This document shows, piece by piece, positions 45,284 to 54,007 of a DNA stretch of 64,000 nt; the stretch's first letter is position 1, and each line of letters begins with the position of its first letter. The notes beneath the pieces are model-generated. The model saw only the letters and a list, made by a program, of their open reading frames with translations, did no database searches and was not told the origin of the DNA. The translations under genes were made by a program, and so were the position numbers. The stretch is taken from the NCBI RefSeq assembly GCF_900091475.1, contig NZ_FMIB01000002.1, positions 2,852,001 to 2,916,000 of the forward strand. The letters are read 5' to 3'. This DNA comes from Micromonospora chersina (GTDB lineage: Bacteria; Actinomycetota; Actinomycetes; Mycobacteriales; Micromonosporaceae).

Positions 45284-46792
45284 GTGATCCGTACCAGGCT
45301 GTCGCCGCGGCGACCGCTCGCCGTGCTGGGCGCCGCCCTGCTCGGCCTCGCCGGGGCCGTGGCGGTCTCCGCCCCCGCCAGCGCCCACCACACCACCATC
45401 AGCGCCACCTCCGCCTGCGACCAGCTCACCGGCGAGCGGGTCCTCACCTGGACGGTGGAGAACAGCGAACGGGACAAGGCCGCCACGCTCCAGCAGGTCA
45501 CCCCGAACCCGAAGACCGACGTGACCGTCGCCGTCGACGGCGCGCCCGCCATCCCGCTGGAGGGCACGGTCGTCCCCGACGGCGGCTCCGTCCAGGCGGT
45601 CCAGCGGGTGCCCGCCGACACCCGGTCGGCCTCGCTGACCATCTACGCGCTGTGGAAGAAGAACGGCAAGGACCACACCGACACCGGCACGGTCGACCTG
45701 ACCCGGGACGCGCCCTGCGCCCCCGCGCCCAAGTGCGTGGACCTGGACAAGGCCACCTACAGCCACACCTTCGACGGGCCGAAGGGCACGGCCACCGTCA
45801 AGCTCGACGGTGACCTGCCGCTGTGCGGCGACGGCAGGCAGTGGTTCACCCTGGTCTCCTACTTCGCCCCGCGCCCGCGCTTCGCCACCCCGCAGTACGT
45901 GCACGGCACTCCGGCCAGCGACTGGATCGGCGGCACCCGGACCGCCATCGACCTGAAGGTCGACCTGCCCGACTGCAACACCCAGGTGGACCTCATCTGG
46001 GGCGACACCAGCCAGGTCATCGACCCGCTGACCGAGGACGGCAAGCGGTACGGCAACCTCAAGCTCGGCTCCCCCGGCGCGCCCGGCAACCGGTCGCACG
46101 GCCCGCAGGGCTGGTACAACGGCGGCAGCCGCGGTTGCGTCAACCCCGCCTCGCTCTTCACCGCCAACTGCGACGGCACGGTCACCGTGGCGCTGAGCAA
46201 CGACGGCAGCCTGAGCCGCTACCCGGTCGAGTTCGAGGTGCGCGGCGCCAACGGCTGGTCGAGGAAGGTGACCGTCGAGCCCGGCAAGGCGAACACCGAC
46301 ACCGTCGTCCCGGCCGCGAACGCCGCCGCCGTCCAGGTGCTTGTCGACGGCAAGGTGCTCGACAAGGGCACCTACTCCTGGCAGCGCCCGAAGGACTGCC
46401 CACTGCCGACGGTGGCCACGAAGGCCGACTGCGACACCTTCACCCTGACCGTCGCGAACCCGAAGGGTGGCCTGCCCGTGAAGGCCGAGCTGGCCTACGG
46501 CGGGCGCACCGAGACCCGCACGGTCGCGCCGGGCAGGGCCGAGAAGGTGACCTTCAAGGCCGGCAGGGACGAGCAGGCCACCGTGACCCTGCCCGACCTC
46601 GGCCTGGAGCTGGAGGCCGTCTACGCCCCCGAGCAGAACTGCGGTGGCGGCGGTGGCGGGGGCGCCGAGCCGGGCCTGCCGGTGACCGGCGCGGCGGCCG
46701 GCGTCATGGCGGCCGTGGCGGGTGCCCTGGTGGCCGCCGGCGCGGTGCTCTTCGTGGTGACCCGACGGCGGCGGATCCGCTTCACCGCCTGA
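45284..46792 (+). CDS. LPXTG-anchored cell-surface protein
   Basis: The 502-aa protein starts at a GTG behind GGGAG. A signal peptide (about 1-34, cleaved after APASA) is followed by an all-beta, Thr/Val/Asp-rich exported region with seven or more Cys, including CVDLDKAT and SRGCVNP. A poly-Gly stretch precedes the sorting signal LPVTG (465-469), a hydrophobic segment and TRRRRIRF, so a sortase should join it to the wall. No catalytic domain is recognised; the repeated beta modules suggest adhesion or a structural role. It is monocistronic, with a strong terminator after it. Confidence 0.88.
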   Translation: MIRTRLSPRRPLAVLGAALLGLAGAVAVSAPASAHHTTISATSACDQLTGERVLTWTVENSERDKAATLQQVTPNPKTDVTVAVDGAPAIPLEGTVVPDGGSVQAVQRVPADTRSASLTIYALWKKNGKDHTDTGTVDLTRDAPCAPAPKCVDLDKATYSHTFDGPKGTATVKLDGDLPLCGDGRQWFTLVSYFAPRPRFATPQYVHGTPASDWIGGTRTAIDLKVDLPDCNTQVDLIWGDTSQVIDPLTEDGKRYGNLKLGSPGAPGNRSHGPQGWYNGGSRGCVNPASLFTANCDGTVTVALSNDGSLSRYPVEFEVRGANGWSRKVTVEPGKANTDTVVPAANAAAVQVLVDGKVLDKGTYSWQRPKDCPLPTVATKADCDTFTLTVANPKGGLPVKAELAYGGRTETRTVAPGRAEKVTFKAGRDEQATVTLPDLGLELEAVYAPEQNCGGGGGGGAEPGLPVTGAAAGVMAAVAGALVAAGAVLFVVTRRRRIRFTA

Positions 46793-46805
46793 CCTGAGCC
46801 TGCCC

Positions 46806-46840
46806 GAGGGCGCGCCGACCACCCCGGCCGGCGCGCCCTC
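46806..46840. terminator. Bidirectional terminator after the LPXTG gene
   Basis: A perfect 12-bp stem (GAGGGCGCGCCG 46806-46817 with 46829-46840) and an 11-nt loop lie between the convergent LPXTG and beta-lactamase-like genes, ending 3 nt before the latter's stop. Confidence 0.7.
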
Positions 46841-46843
46841 GAC

Positions 46844-47767
46844 TCATTCCAGCTCCGCCTTCAGCAGCGCGGGGTCGATCTCGGCCTGGTTGGTCAGCAC
46901 CACCAGTCGGCGGTCCGAGTCGGGGAACCAGGCCGCGAACGCCTTGTAGCCGCCGTTGTCCCCGGAGTGGTGGATCGCCCGCTCCCCGGCCAGCGGGCCG
47001 ACGAACCAGCCGTAGCCGTACGCCTCGCCGGGGCGGCCGGTCGGCGCGTGCGGGGTGATCATGGCGGCCACCGCGGCGGGCCCGAGCAGCCGGCCCCGGC
47101 GTGGCACGTCCAGCCAGGTGAGCAGGTCGGCGCCCGTGCACCAGACGTCCCCGGCGCCCATGCTCACCGTGTCCAGGTCCCAGGAGGGCACCGGCCGGCC
47201 GCCCTCGTGCCCGACCGCCACGTCGTCCCGCCCGGCGGCGTCGCCCGCGAAGCTGCCCGTCATGCCGAGCGGCGCGAAGACCTCCTCGGCGAGGAACTCG
47301 GCGTACGGGCGGCCGGAGGCGCGCTCGACGGCCCGGGCCAGCAGGACGTAGCCCGGGCTGCTGTAGTGCCAGCCCGCACCGGGGGCGAACAGCGGCGGCA
47401 CGCCGGCGAAGACGGCCAACAGCTTGTCGGGTTCGGCCGGCCCGGCCAGGTCGATCATCGGGTATTCCTCCCAATGGCCCAGGCCGGAGGTGTGGGTGAG
47501 CAGGTGGTGCGGGGTGATCCCGGACCAGGCCGCCGGCGGGTCCGGCAGCCAGCGGTTGATCGGATCGTCCAGGCGCAGCGCGCCCCGCTCGGCGAGGAGC
47601 AGCACCGCGACGGCGGCCATCTGCTTGCTGATCGAGGCGATCTGGAACCGGGTCGCGGGGGTGCAGGGCGATCCGGCGTCGGCGGAGCCGGTGACCCGCT
47701 CCACCTGGAGATCGTCGCCCCGCGCCAGCAGGAGCACACCGCGGTCGAGGGATCGGGTCGGCATCAC
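46844..47767 (-). CDS. Beta-lactamase-fold serine hydrolase
   Basis: The 307-aa protein is of the class C beta-lactamase/DD-peptidase family (Pfam Beta-lactamase). S45-x-x-K48 is the nucleophile motif (ASISK), YSSPGY is the second Tyr motif near residue 133 and HTSGLG is a family landmark. No signal peptide or lipobox is present at either possible ATG (46844-47767 or one codon in), so it may be cytoplasmic; relatives are esterases or D-aminopeptidases. A role in antibiotic resistance is not supported. It lies 33 nt from the recG stop. Confidence 0.88.
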   Translation of the reverse strand: MMPTRSLDRGVLLLARGDDLQVERVTGSADAGSPCTPATRFQIASISKQMAAVAVLLLAERGALRLDDPINRWLPDPPAAWSGITPHHLLTHTSGLGHWEEYPMIDLAGPAEPDKLLAVFAGVPPLFAPGAGWHYSSPGYVLLARAVERASGRPYAEFLAEEVFAPLGMTGSFAGDAAGRDDVAVGHEGGRPVPSWDLDTVSMGAGDVWCTGADLLTWLDVPRRGRLLGPAAVAAMITPHAPTGRPGEAYGYGWFVGPLAGERAIHHSGDNGGYKAFAAWFPDSDRRLVVLTNQAEIDPALLKAELE

Positions 47768-47800
47768 CCGAGCCTAGGCCGGGACGGGCCTCCGGTGGGG

Positions 47801-50002
47801 TCAGCCCTTTTCCAGATATTCCGCGCGTTCCTCGTCGACCAGGGCGGCGACCGAGGCGGCCAGCGCGGGGTGGCGGGCCAGCTCCGGGTCCTCCTCGACC
47901 AGGGCGATCGCCTCGGCCCGGGCGTCCCGGATGAGGTCGGTGTCACGCAGCAGCGACAGCAGCCGCAGGTGCGACCGGCGGCCGGACTGGGTGGCGCCCA
48001 GCACGTCGCCCTCCCGGCGCTGCTCCAGGTCCAGCTCGGCGAGCTTGAAGCCATCGGTGGTGGAGGCGACCGCGTCCAGCCGTTCCCGGGCCGGGGAACC
48101 CTCCATGGCCTCGGTGACCAGCAGGCAGAGGCCGGCGGCCGAGCCCCGGCCCACCCGGCCGCGGAGCTGGTGCAGCTGGGAGACACCGAACCGGTCGGCG
48201 TCCAGCACGATCATCACGGTGGCGTTGGGCACGTTCACGCCCACCTCGACCACCGTGGTGGCCACCAGCACGTCCAGGTCACCGGCGGCGAAGGAGCGCA
48301 TCACGGCGTCCTTCTCGTCGGCCGGCAGCCGCCCGTGCAGCACCCCGATCCGCAACCCGTGCAGCGGCCCCTCGGCGAGCAGCGGGGCCACCTCGGTCAC
48401 CGCCAGCGGGGGCCGGCGGCCGTTGTCGTCCTCGCGGGGGGCCTCCTCGTCCGAGGCCGGCCCTTCGCCGATCCGCGGACACACCACGTACGCCTGGTGT
48501 CCCTTGCCGACCTCCTCGCGCAGCCGGCGCCAGGCCCGGTCGAGGAAGGCCGGCTTCTCGGCGGCCGGCACCACGTGCGAGGCGATCGGCGAGCGGCCCT
48601 GCGGCAGCTGGGACAGGGTGGAGGTCTCCAGGTCGCCGTAGACGGTCATGGCGACCGTGCGCGGGATCGGGGTGGCAGTCATGACGAGCACGTGCGGCGG
48701 CTGGTCGGCCTTGGCCCGCAGCGCGTCCCGCTGCTCCACGCCGAACCGGTGCTGCTCGTCGACCACCACGAGCCCCAGGTCGTGGAAGTCGACCCCCTCG
48801 TAGAGCAGGGCGTGGGTGCCCAGCACGATGCCGGCGCGCCCCTCGGCCACCTCGGCGAGCGCCCGCCGCCGCGCCGCCGCGCCGAGCGAGCCGGTCACCA
48901 GCTCCACCCGGGTGGCGTCGTCGGCGGCGCCCAGCTCGCCCGCCTGCGCGAGCGGGCCGAGCAGGTCGAGCATGCCGCGGTGGTGCTGGGCGGCGAGCAC
49001 CTCGGTCGGGGCGAGCAGCGCGGCCTGCCCGCCGGCGTCGACCACCTGGAGCATGGCCCGCAGCGCCACCACGGTCTTGCCGCTGCCCACCTCGCCCTGG
49101 AGCAGCCGGTGCATCGGGTGCGCGGTGGCCAGGTCGGCGGCGATCTCCCGGCCGACGGCCTGCTGGCCGGAGGTCAGCTCGTAGGGCAGCCGGGCGTCGA
49201 ACGCGTCCAGCAGCCCGCCCGGCTTCGCGGGCCGCGCCTTCGCGGGCCAGGCCGCCGCCCGGTGCTTGCGCTGCACCAGTGTGAGCTGCACGGCGAACGC
49301 CTCGTCCCACTTGAGCCGACGGCGCGCTTTGTACAGCTCCTCCTTGCTGGTGGGCCGGTGGATCTCGCGCAGCGCGGCGCCGATGCCGACCAGGTTCCGG
49401 CTGGCCCGAACGGTGGCGGGCAGTGGGTCGTCCGGCGGGGTGAAGGTGTCCAGCACCACCCGGACGCAGCGGGCGATCACCCAGGTCGGCACGGCCGCCG
49501 CGGCCGGGTAGACCGGGATCAGCGCCCCGGCGAACTCCTCGACCTCCTCGTTGGCCGCCGCCTCGCCGTCGCCGCCCTCGCCGAGCAGCACGTACTCCGG
49601 GCCGTTGAGCTGCCGCTTGCCCCGGAACTCGGTGACCTTGCCGGCGAACAGCCCCCACCGGCCGGGGCGCAGCTCCCGTTCCCGCCACGCCTGGTTGCCG
49701 AAGAAGGTGAGGGTGAGCACCCCGCCGGAGCCGTCGCCGACGGTGACCTCCAGCAGGTTGCCCCGGCGCTGCCGCATCGGCCGGACCGCGGTGCGCTGCA
49801 CCTGGGCCAACACGGTGACCTGCTCCCCCACGTCCAGCGAGCGGATGTCGGTGTGCTCGCCGCGCTCGTCGTAGCGGCGCGGGAAGTGGTAGATCAGGTC
49901 GCCGGCGGTGTGCAGGTCGAGGTGGCTCGCCAGGGCCTTGGCGGTGCGCTCGCCGACCAGCTTCTTCAGCGGCGTGTCCACGGTGGCCGGTTCGCTCGTC
50001 AT
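47801..50002 (-). CDS. recG: ATP-dependent DNA helicase RecG
   Basis: RecG remodels stalled forks and Holliday junctions. The 733-aa protein has an N-terminal wedge/OB domain (about 60-150), helicase motif I (GEVGSGKTVVALRAM), the DEQH-type motif II (VVDEQHRFGVEQR), TATPIPRT (III) and QLRGRVGRG (VI). The length is normal for actinobacteria. An acidic/Arg insert lies around residues 510-530. The ATG overlaps the fakA stop by 4 nt, so the two are one operon. Confidence 0.96.
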   Translation of the reverse strand: MTSEPATVDTPLKKLVGERTAKALASHLDLHTAGDLIYHFPRRYDERGEHTDIRSLDVGEQVTVLAQVQRTAVRPMRQRRGNLLEVTVGDGSGGVLTLTFFGNQAWRERELRPGRWGLFAGKVTEFRGKRQLNGPEYVLLGEGGDGEAAANEEVEEFAGALIPVYPAAAAVPTWVIARCVRVVLDTFTPPDDPLPATVRASRNLVGIGAALREIHRPTSKEELYKARRRLKWDEAFAVQLTLVQRKHRAAAWPAKARPAKPGGLLDAFDARLPYELTSGQQAVGREIAADLATAHPMHRLLQGEVGSGKTVVALRAMLQVVDAGGQAALLAPTEVLAAQHHRGMLDLLGPLAQAGELGAADDATRVELVTGSLGAAARRRALAEVAEGRAGIVLGTHALLYEGVDFHDLGLVVVDEQHRFGVEQRDALRAKADQPPHVLVMTATPIPRTVAMTVYGDLETSTLSQLPQGRSPIASHVVPAAEKPAFLDRAWRRLREEVGKGHQAYVVCPRIGEGPASDEEAPREDDNGRRPPLAVTEVAPLLAEGPLHGLRIGVLHGRLPADEKDAVMRSFAAGDLDVLVATTVVEVGVNVPNATVMIVLDADRFGVSQLHQLRGRVGRGSAAGLCLLVTEAMEGSPARERLDAVASTTDGFKLAELDLEQRREGDVLGATQSGRRSHLRLLSLLRDTDLIRDARAEAIALVEEDPELARHPALAASVAALVDEERAEYLEKG

Positions 50003-51609
50003 TCGACCCCCACGAGGAGCGGATAGTGCGGCTGCCCGCCCTCGTACGCCTGCACCTCGACGAACGGCCAGGACCGCTCGACGTGCTCGCGGACGCGGTC
50101 GGCCAGCCCGGCCGGGGCGTCCGCCCCGCAGAGCAGGGTGACCAGCTCGCCGCCGCCGCCCAGCATCCGGTCGACCATGGCGGTGCAGGTGTCCAGGAGA
50201 TCGGCGCCGATGAGGTGCACCTCACCCTCGACCAGGGCCAGCACGTCGCCCGGCCGGCACGGCCCGGCCACCGTGAGCGCCTCCTTGCTCGCGTGGCAGA
50301 CCTCGGCGTAGCGGCAGGCGCCGGCGGCCTCGGCCATGGCGATGACGTCGTCCTCGAAGCGCCGCTTCGGGTCCCGCACGGCGAGGGCGGCGAGTGCCTG
50401 CACCTGGGACCGGGTGGGCACCACGCTCACCTTGACCCCGAGCCGGTGCGCCTCCCGGGCGGCCGCGCTCGCCACCGACTGGGTGTTGGGGTCGTTGGGC
50501 AGCACCACGACCCGGGCCGCGCCGGTGGCCCGGATCGCGTCGAGCAGCTCGCCGGTGGACGGGTTGGCCGGCACCACGGTGGCGCCCTCGGCGGCGAACA
50601 GCTCGGCGAGGCCGGCGCCGGTGGCCACCACCACGGCGGCCCGGCCGTCGGGCAGCGGCGCCGGCAGGGGCGCGGCCGGGGCCACCTGGTCGGCGAACCG
50701 GGTCACCGTGATCCGGTGCGGCCGGCCGGCCACCACGCCCGCCTCGACGGCCGCACCGACGTCGTTGACGTGCACGTGCACGTTCCACGTGCCGCCGTCG
50801 CCCACGATCACCAGGGAGTCGCCGAGGCCGTCCAGCTCGCCACGCAGCCGCGCCACGGCCTCGTTGGTGGCGTCGAGCAGGTACTGCACCTCGTAGGCGT
50901 ACGCCGGGGAGCCGGTCTCCCGGACCGCGGTGGCGGGCGGGCGGACCGCGGGCGGGGCGGGCGCCGGTCGCGCCGGGCTCTCCCCGGTGACCACCTCGAC
51001 CAGCGCGTCGAGCAGCAGGCAGAGGCCGCGCCCGCCCGCGTCCACCACGCCGGCCCGGGCCAGCGCGGGCAGCTGCTCGGGGGTACGCGCCAGCGCGCGG
51101 GCCGCCCCGCCGGCCGCCGCCCGGGCCACCGCCCGCAGGTCGTCGGTGTCCGCCTGCTCGGCGGCGCGGGCGGCGGCGGCGACCACGGTGAGCAGGGTGC
51201 CCTCGACCGGGTGGGCGACCGCCGCGTACGCGGCCGTGGCGGCGTCGGCCAGCGCGGCGGCGAGCTGCCGGCCGCGGACCGCCGGGGCGGCGGCGAGCGC
51301 GTCGGCCAGGCCGCGCAGGATCTGCGAGAGGATCACGCCGGAGTTGCCGCGCGCCCCGAGCAGCGCGCCCCGGGCCATCAGGCGCAGGGCGTGCCCGTGC
51401 GGCGTGTGCCCGTCGTCGGGCAGGGTCTCCAGGTCCATGGCGAGGGCCTGCTGGGCCGAGGTGAGGGTGAGCACCAGGTTGGTGCCGGTGTCGCCGTCGG
51501 GGACCGGGTAGACGTTGAGGTCGTCGATCTCGCCCTGGTGCCGCTGGAGGGCGGCCAGCCCGCTCGCGCACCAGCGGCGCACCGCGGCGGCGTCGAGGGT
51601 CTCCAGCAC
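49999..51609 (-). CDS. fakA: DAK2-domain fatty acid kinase A-like protein (FakA/YloV)
   Basis: FakA phosphorylates FakB-bound fatty acids in Gram-positives. The protein has the DAK2 motifs VPDGDTGTN (near residue 38) and GARGNSGVILSQILRG, then a middle domain and a DegV-like C-terminal part with VVLPNDPNTQ. The start is uncertain: the GTG at 51609 (VLETLDAAAVRRW, 536 aa) fits relatives best; GTGs at 51633 or 51639 add about 8-10 residues. The fakA-recG order and the rpmB neighbour are widely conserved. FakB is not seen here. Confidence 0.85.
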   Translation of the reverse strand: MLETLDAAAVRRWCASGLAALQRHQGEIDDLNVYPVPDGDTGTNLVLTLTSAQQALAMDLETLPDDGHTPHGHALRLMARGALLGARGNSGVILSQILRGLADALAAAPAVRGRQLAAALADAATAAYAAVAHPVEGTLLTVVAAAARAAEQADTDDLRAVARAAAGGAARALARTPEQLPALARAGVVDAGGRGLCLLLDALVEVVTGESPARPAPAPPAVRPPATAVRETGSPAYAYEVQYLLDATNEAVARLRGELDGLGDSLVIVGDGGTWNVHVHVNDVGAAVEAGVVAGRPHRITVTRFADQVAPAAPLPAPLPDGRAAVVVATGAGLAELFAAEGATVVPANPSTGELLDAIRATGAARVVVLPNDPNTQSVASAAAREAHRLGVKVSVVPTRSQVQALAALAVRDPKRRFEDDVIAMAEAAGACRYAEVCHASKEALTVAGPCRPGDVLALVEGEVHLIGADLLDTCTAMVDRMLGGGGELVTLLCGADAPAGLADRVREHVERSWPFVEVQAYEGGQPHYPLLVGVE

Positions 51610-51834
51610 GTCGGGAAGCCTACTGGCGCGCACCGACACGCGCCGGGTCCGGCCGTCTCCGGCCGGCGTGTCCGGCGTACCCGGGCCGGCGTGGCCCACC
51701 GGCGCCCCGGGTACGCTGGGCCGGTCCCGACCGGGCCGGTTGGGCGCCCCGGCATGTCATCGGGTAACCTGGCCAGGTTGCCCGGGCTGCGCCTGGCGGC
51801 GACCTCATGAACGTTTCAATCCCAGGAGTATCCC

Positions 51835-52026
51835 GTGGCTAGCGTGTGCGACGTCTGTGGCAAGGGGCCGGGCTTCGGCCACAACGTGCCCTGGTCCAAG
51901 AAGAAGACCAACCGCCGCTGGAACCCGAACATCCAGTCGGTGCGTACCCCGGCCGGTGGTGGCACCACCAAGAAGTTGCAGGTCTGCACCTCGTGCATCA
52001 AGGCCGGCAAGGTCACCCGCGCCTGA
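51835..52026 (+). CDS. rpmB: 50S ribosomal protein L28
   Basis: The 63-aa protein starts at a GTG with AGGAG upstream. It has zinc-ligand pairs CDVCGKGP and CTSCIKAG, so it is the Cys-containing (C+) form, and the KKKTNRRWNPNIQ core. It is divergent from fakA-recG, as in many bacteria. The 5' region carries TAACCT (about 51765) as a possible -10, with no clear -35. Confidence 0.97.
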   Translation: MASVCDVCGKGPGFGHNVPWSKKKTNRRWNPNIQSVRTPAGGGTTKKLQVCTSCIKAGKVTRA

Positions 52027-52212
52027 CGCGGTAGCACCGCCTTCACAGTTTCGCCGGATGCCGGCGGACCCCTCGGGTCCGCCGGCTTCTGTCGTGTCCA
52101 CGGTTCGGCGCTGACGGGTCGCCGACCGGCCGATGGCCGGCCGGGCCGGCCCGGTTAGGGTGCTGCTGCGCCGGCCGTCCGTTCCGGCGCCAGGGGTGGG
52201 GAGGACCGACCG

Positions 52213-53469
52213 GTGGAGCTGGACCTGGGGCGGGAGCAGCTGGTGGTGGTCGGCGGGTCGTTCGGCTCGCTGCGCTGGTTCGACCAGGAGCTGCCGCCGG
52301 GCAGCGTGGTCCTGGTCGAGGAGCCGGACGTTATCCGCCGCCGGGGCCTGGAGCGCTTCGCCGCCGGGCTGCCGATGATCGCCCGGCTGGTACCGGCCGA
52401 GTACCAGACCGGCTTCGACGCCGACGCCCTGCTCGCCCGGGAGCCCGGCCTCGCCACCGCCCGGCTGGTCCTGCCCGGCCTGGAGTACGCCGTCGGCGCC
52501 GCCGCCCGGCTCGCCGACCGGCTCGGCCTGCCCGGCGCGGGAGTGGCCGCCGCGGACGTGTTCTCCGACAAGCACCGGATGCGGCTGCTCGCCGACGCCA
52601 CCGGCCTGGCCAACCCGGCGTACGAGCTGGTCGACGACCCGGCTCGGGCGGCGGAGTTCGCCCGGGCACACGGTGGCCGGTGCGTGCTCAAGCCCACCCG
52701 CCGGTCCGGCAGCCTCGGCGTGCAGCTGGTCACCGACCCGGCGCAGGTCGCCGCGCGCTGGGCGGCCAGCGCCGCCCCGCCCGAGCCGGCCGAAGCCGCC
52801 GAGCGCGGCCTGCCCACCGGCGTGCTCGTGGAGGAGCTGCTGGTCGGCTCGGAGCACAGCGTCGAGCTGCTGGTCGCCGAGGGCGAGACGATCTTCGCCA
52901 ACGTCACGGACAAGCGGATCGCCGGCGGCCGGTACCCGGTGGAGACCGGGCACACCGTGCCGTCCGCGCTGCCGGACACGCCGCGGCGGGCGCTGCGGGA
53001 CGCGGCGGTCCGGCTCGCCGAGGCGGCCGGCTTCCGCAGCGGCATGCTGCACAGCGAGTGGATCCTGGTCGACGGTGTGCCGACGCTTGTCGAGTGCGCC
53101 GCCCGGATGCCCGGCGACATGATCACCGCGCTGGTCTCGATCGCCTACGAGGTCGACTTCATAGAGGCGTACCTGCGGGTGCTGCGCGGCGAGCGCCCCG
53201 CGTTGCCGGCCCGGCCGACCGGCGCGGCGGCCGTCGAGTTCCTGGTCGCACCGCCCGGCCGGGTCACGGCGGTGGACGGCCGGCGCGGCGCCCTGCGGGT
53301 GCCCGGCGTGCTCGACGTGCAGGTCGAGGCGAAGGTCGGGGACCACGTGCCGGAACTGCTCTCGTCGGCGCACCGCAGCGGGCACCTGCTGGCCTGGGGC
53401 GCCACCCCCGACGAGGCGGAGAGCGCCGCCCGCAAGGCCGCCGGCGAGGTCCGGATCACCGTCGGCTGA
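52213..53469 (+). CDS. ATP-grasp domain protein, orphan carboxylate-amine ligase type
   Basis: The 418-aa protein starts at a GTG behind GGGGAGGA. Its layout is an N-terminal Rossmann-like domain, FSDKHRMRLLAD (entry to the ATP-grasp), CVLKPTRRSGSLGVQLV (the ATP-binding Lys), EELLVGSEHSVELLV, and ECAARMPGD with the Mg ligands near residue 305; the C-terminal domain resembles biotin-carboxylase-like L-amino-acid ligases. Such enzymes join a carboxylate to an amine using ATP. No partner biosynthetic genes are seen, so the product is unknown. It follows rpmB and precedes a convergent GNAT gene. Confidence 0.85.
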   Translation: MELDLGREQLVVVGGSFGSLRWFDQELPPGSVVLVEEPDVIRRRGLERFAAGLPMIARLVPAEYQTGFDADALLAREPGLATARLVLPGLEYAVGAAARLADRLGLPGAGVAAADVFSDKHRMRLLADATGLANPAYELVDDPARAAEFARAHGGRCVLKPTRRSGSLGVQLVTDPAQVAARWAASAAPPEPAEAAERGLPTGVLVEELLVGSEHSVELLVAEGETIFANVTDKRIAGGRYPVETGHTVPSALPDTPRRALRDAAVRLAEAAGFRSGMLHSEWILVDGVPTLVECAARMPGDMITALVSIAYEVDFIEAYLRVLRGERPALPARPTGAAAVEFLVAPPGRVTAVDGRRGALRVPGVLDVQVEAKVGDHVPELLSSAHRSGHLLAWGATPDEAESAARKAAGEVRITVG

Positions 53470-53475
53470 GCGGCG

Positions 53476-53943
53476 TCAGAGCGGGCGGCCGTAGGAGAGG
53501 CAGCCCGGGGCGTCCTGGTAGAAGCCGAAGTTCGGGATCCGCTCGTAGCCGGCCGAGGTGTACATGGCGATCGCCTCGGGCTGCTTGTCGCCGCACTCCA
53601 GGATCATCCGCTTGCGGCCCTGGTCCCGGGCGGAGTGCTCGACGGCCGCGAGCACCGCGCGGGCCACGCCCCGGCCCCGGGCGGCCGGCGCCGTGTACAT
53701 GCGCTTCAGCTCGGCCGTCTCGCCGTCGTCGCCGTGGCTGCGCCAGCCCCCACAGCCCACCGGCTGCCCGTCGAGGTAGGCGACCAGGAAGGTACCGGCC
53801 GGCGGCTCGAACTCGGCCGCGTCGACAGGGGTCTCGTCGCCGCTGCCGCCGTACCGCGCCCCGAGGTCGGCCAGGGCCGCCCGGATCAACGCCTGCGACT
53901 CGGGCGCGTCGAAGCGCCGCACCCGGATCTCGATCTCACTCAC
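53476..53943 (-). CDS. GNAT family N-acetyltransferase
   Basis: The 155-aa protein has the GNAT acetyl-CoA loop APAARGRGVARAVLAAVE and the ending YTSAGYERIPNFGFY. A GTG at 53943 (VSEIEIRVRRFD) is chosen as start; an earlier Met frame lacks conserved sequence. The family acetylates amines using acetyl-CoA; the substrate is unknown. Convergent with the ATP-grasp gene (6-nt gap) and downstream of thiL. Confidence 0.87.
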   Translation of the reverse strand: MSEIEIRVRRFDAPESQALIRAALADLGARYGGSGDETPVDAAEFEPPAGTFLVAYLDGQPVGCGGWRSHGDDGETAELKRMYTAPAARGRGVARAVLAAVEHSARDQGRKRMILECGDKQPEAIAMYTSAGYERIPNFGFYQDAPGCLSYGRPL

Positions 53944-54007
53944 GACAGGCAAGCCTACGACCGGCCCCCGGCCCGCCCGGGGCCCGACGGCGCGCATCGG
54001 ACGCAGA

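Noticed and set aside
46844..47767. Beta-lactam resistance enzyme
   Set aside because: The S-x-x-K motif is shared with esterases and peptidases, and no signal peptide is present.
47801..52030. Unusual operon including rpmB, fakA and recG
   Set aside because: This is a widely conserved arrangement in bacteria, so it is not novel.
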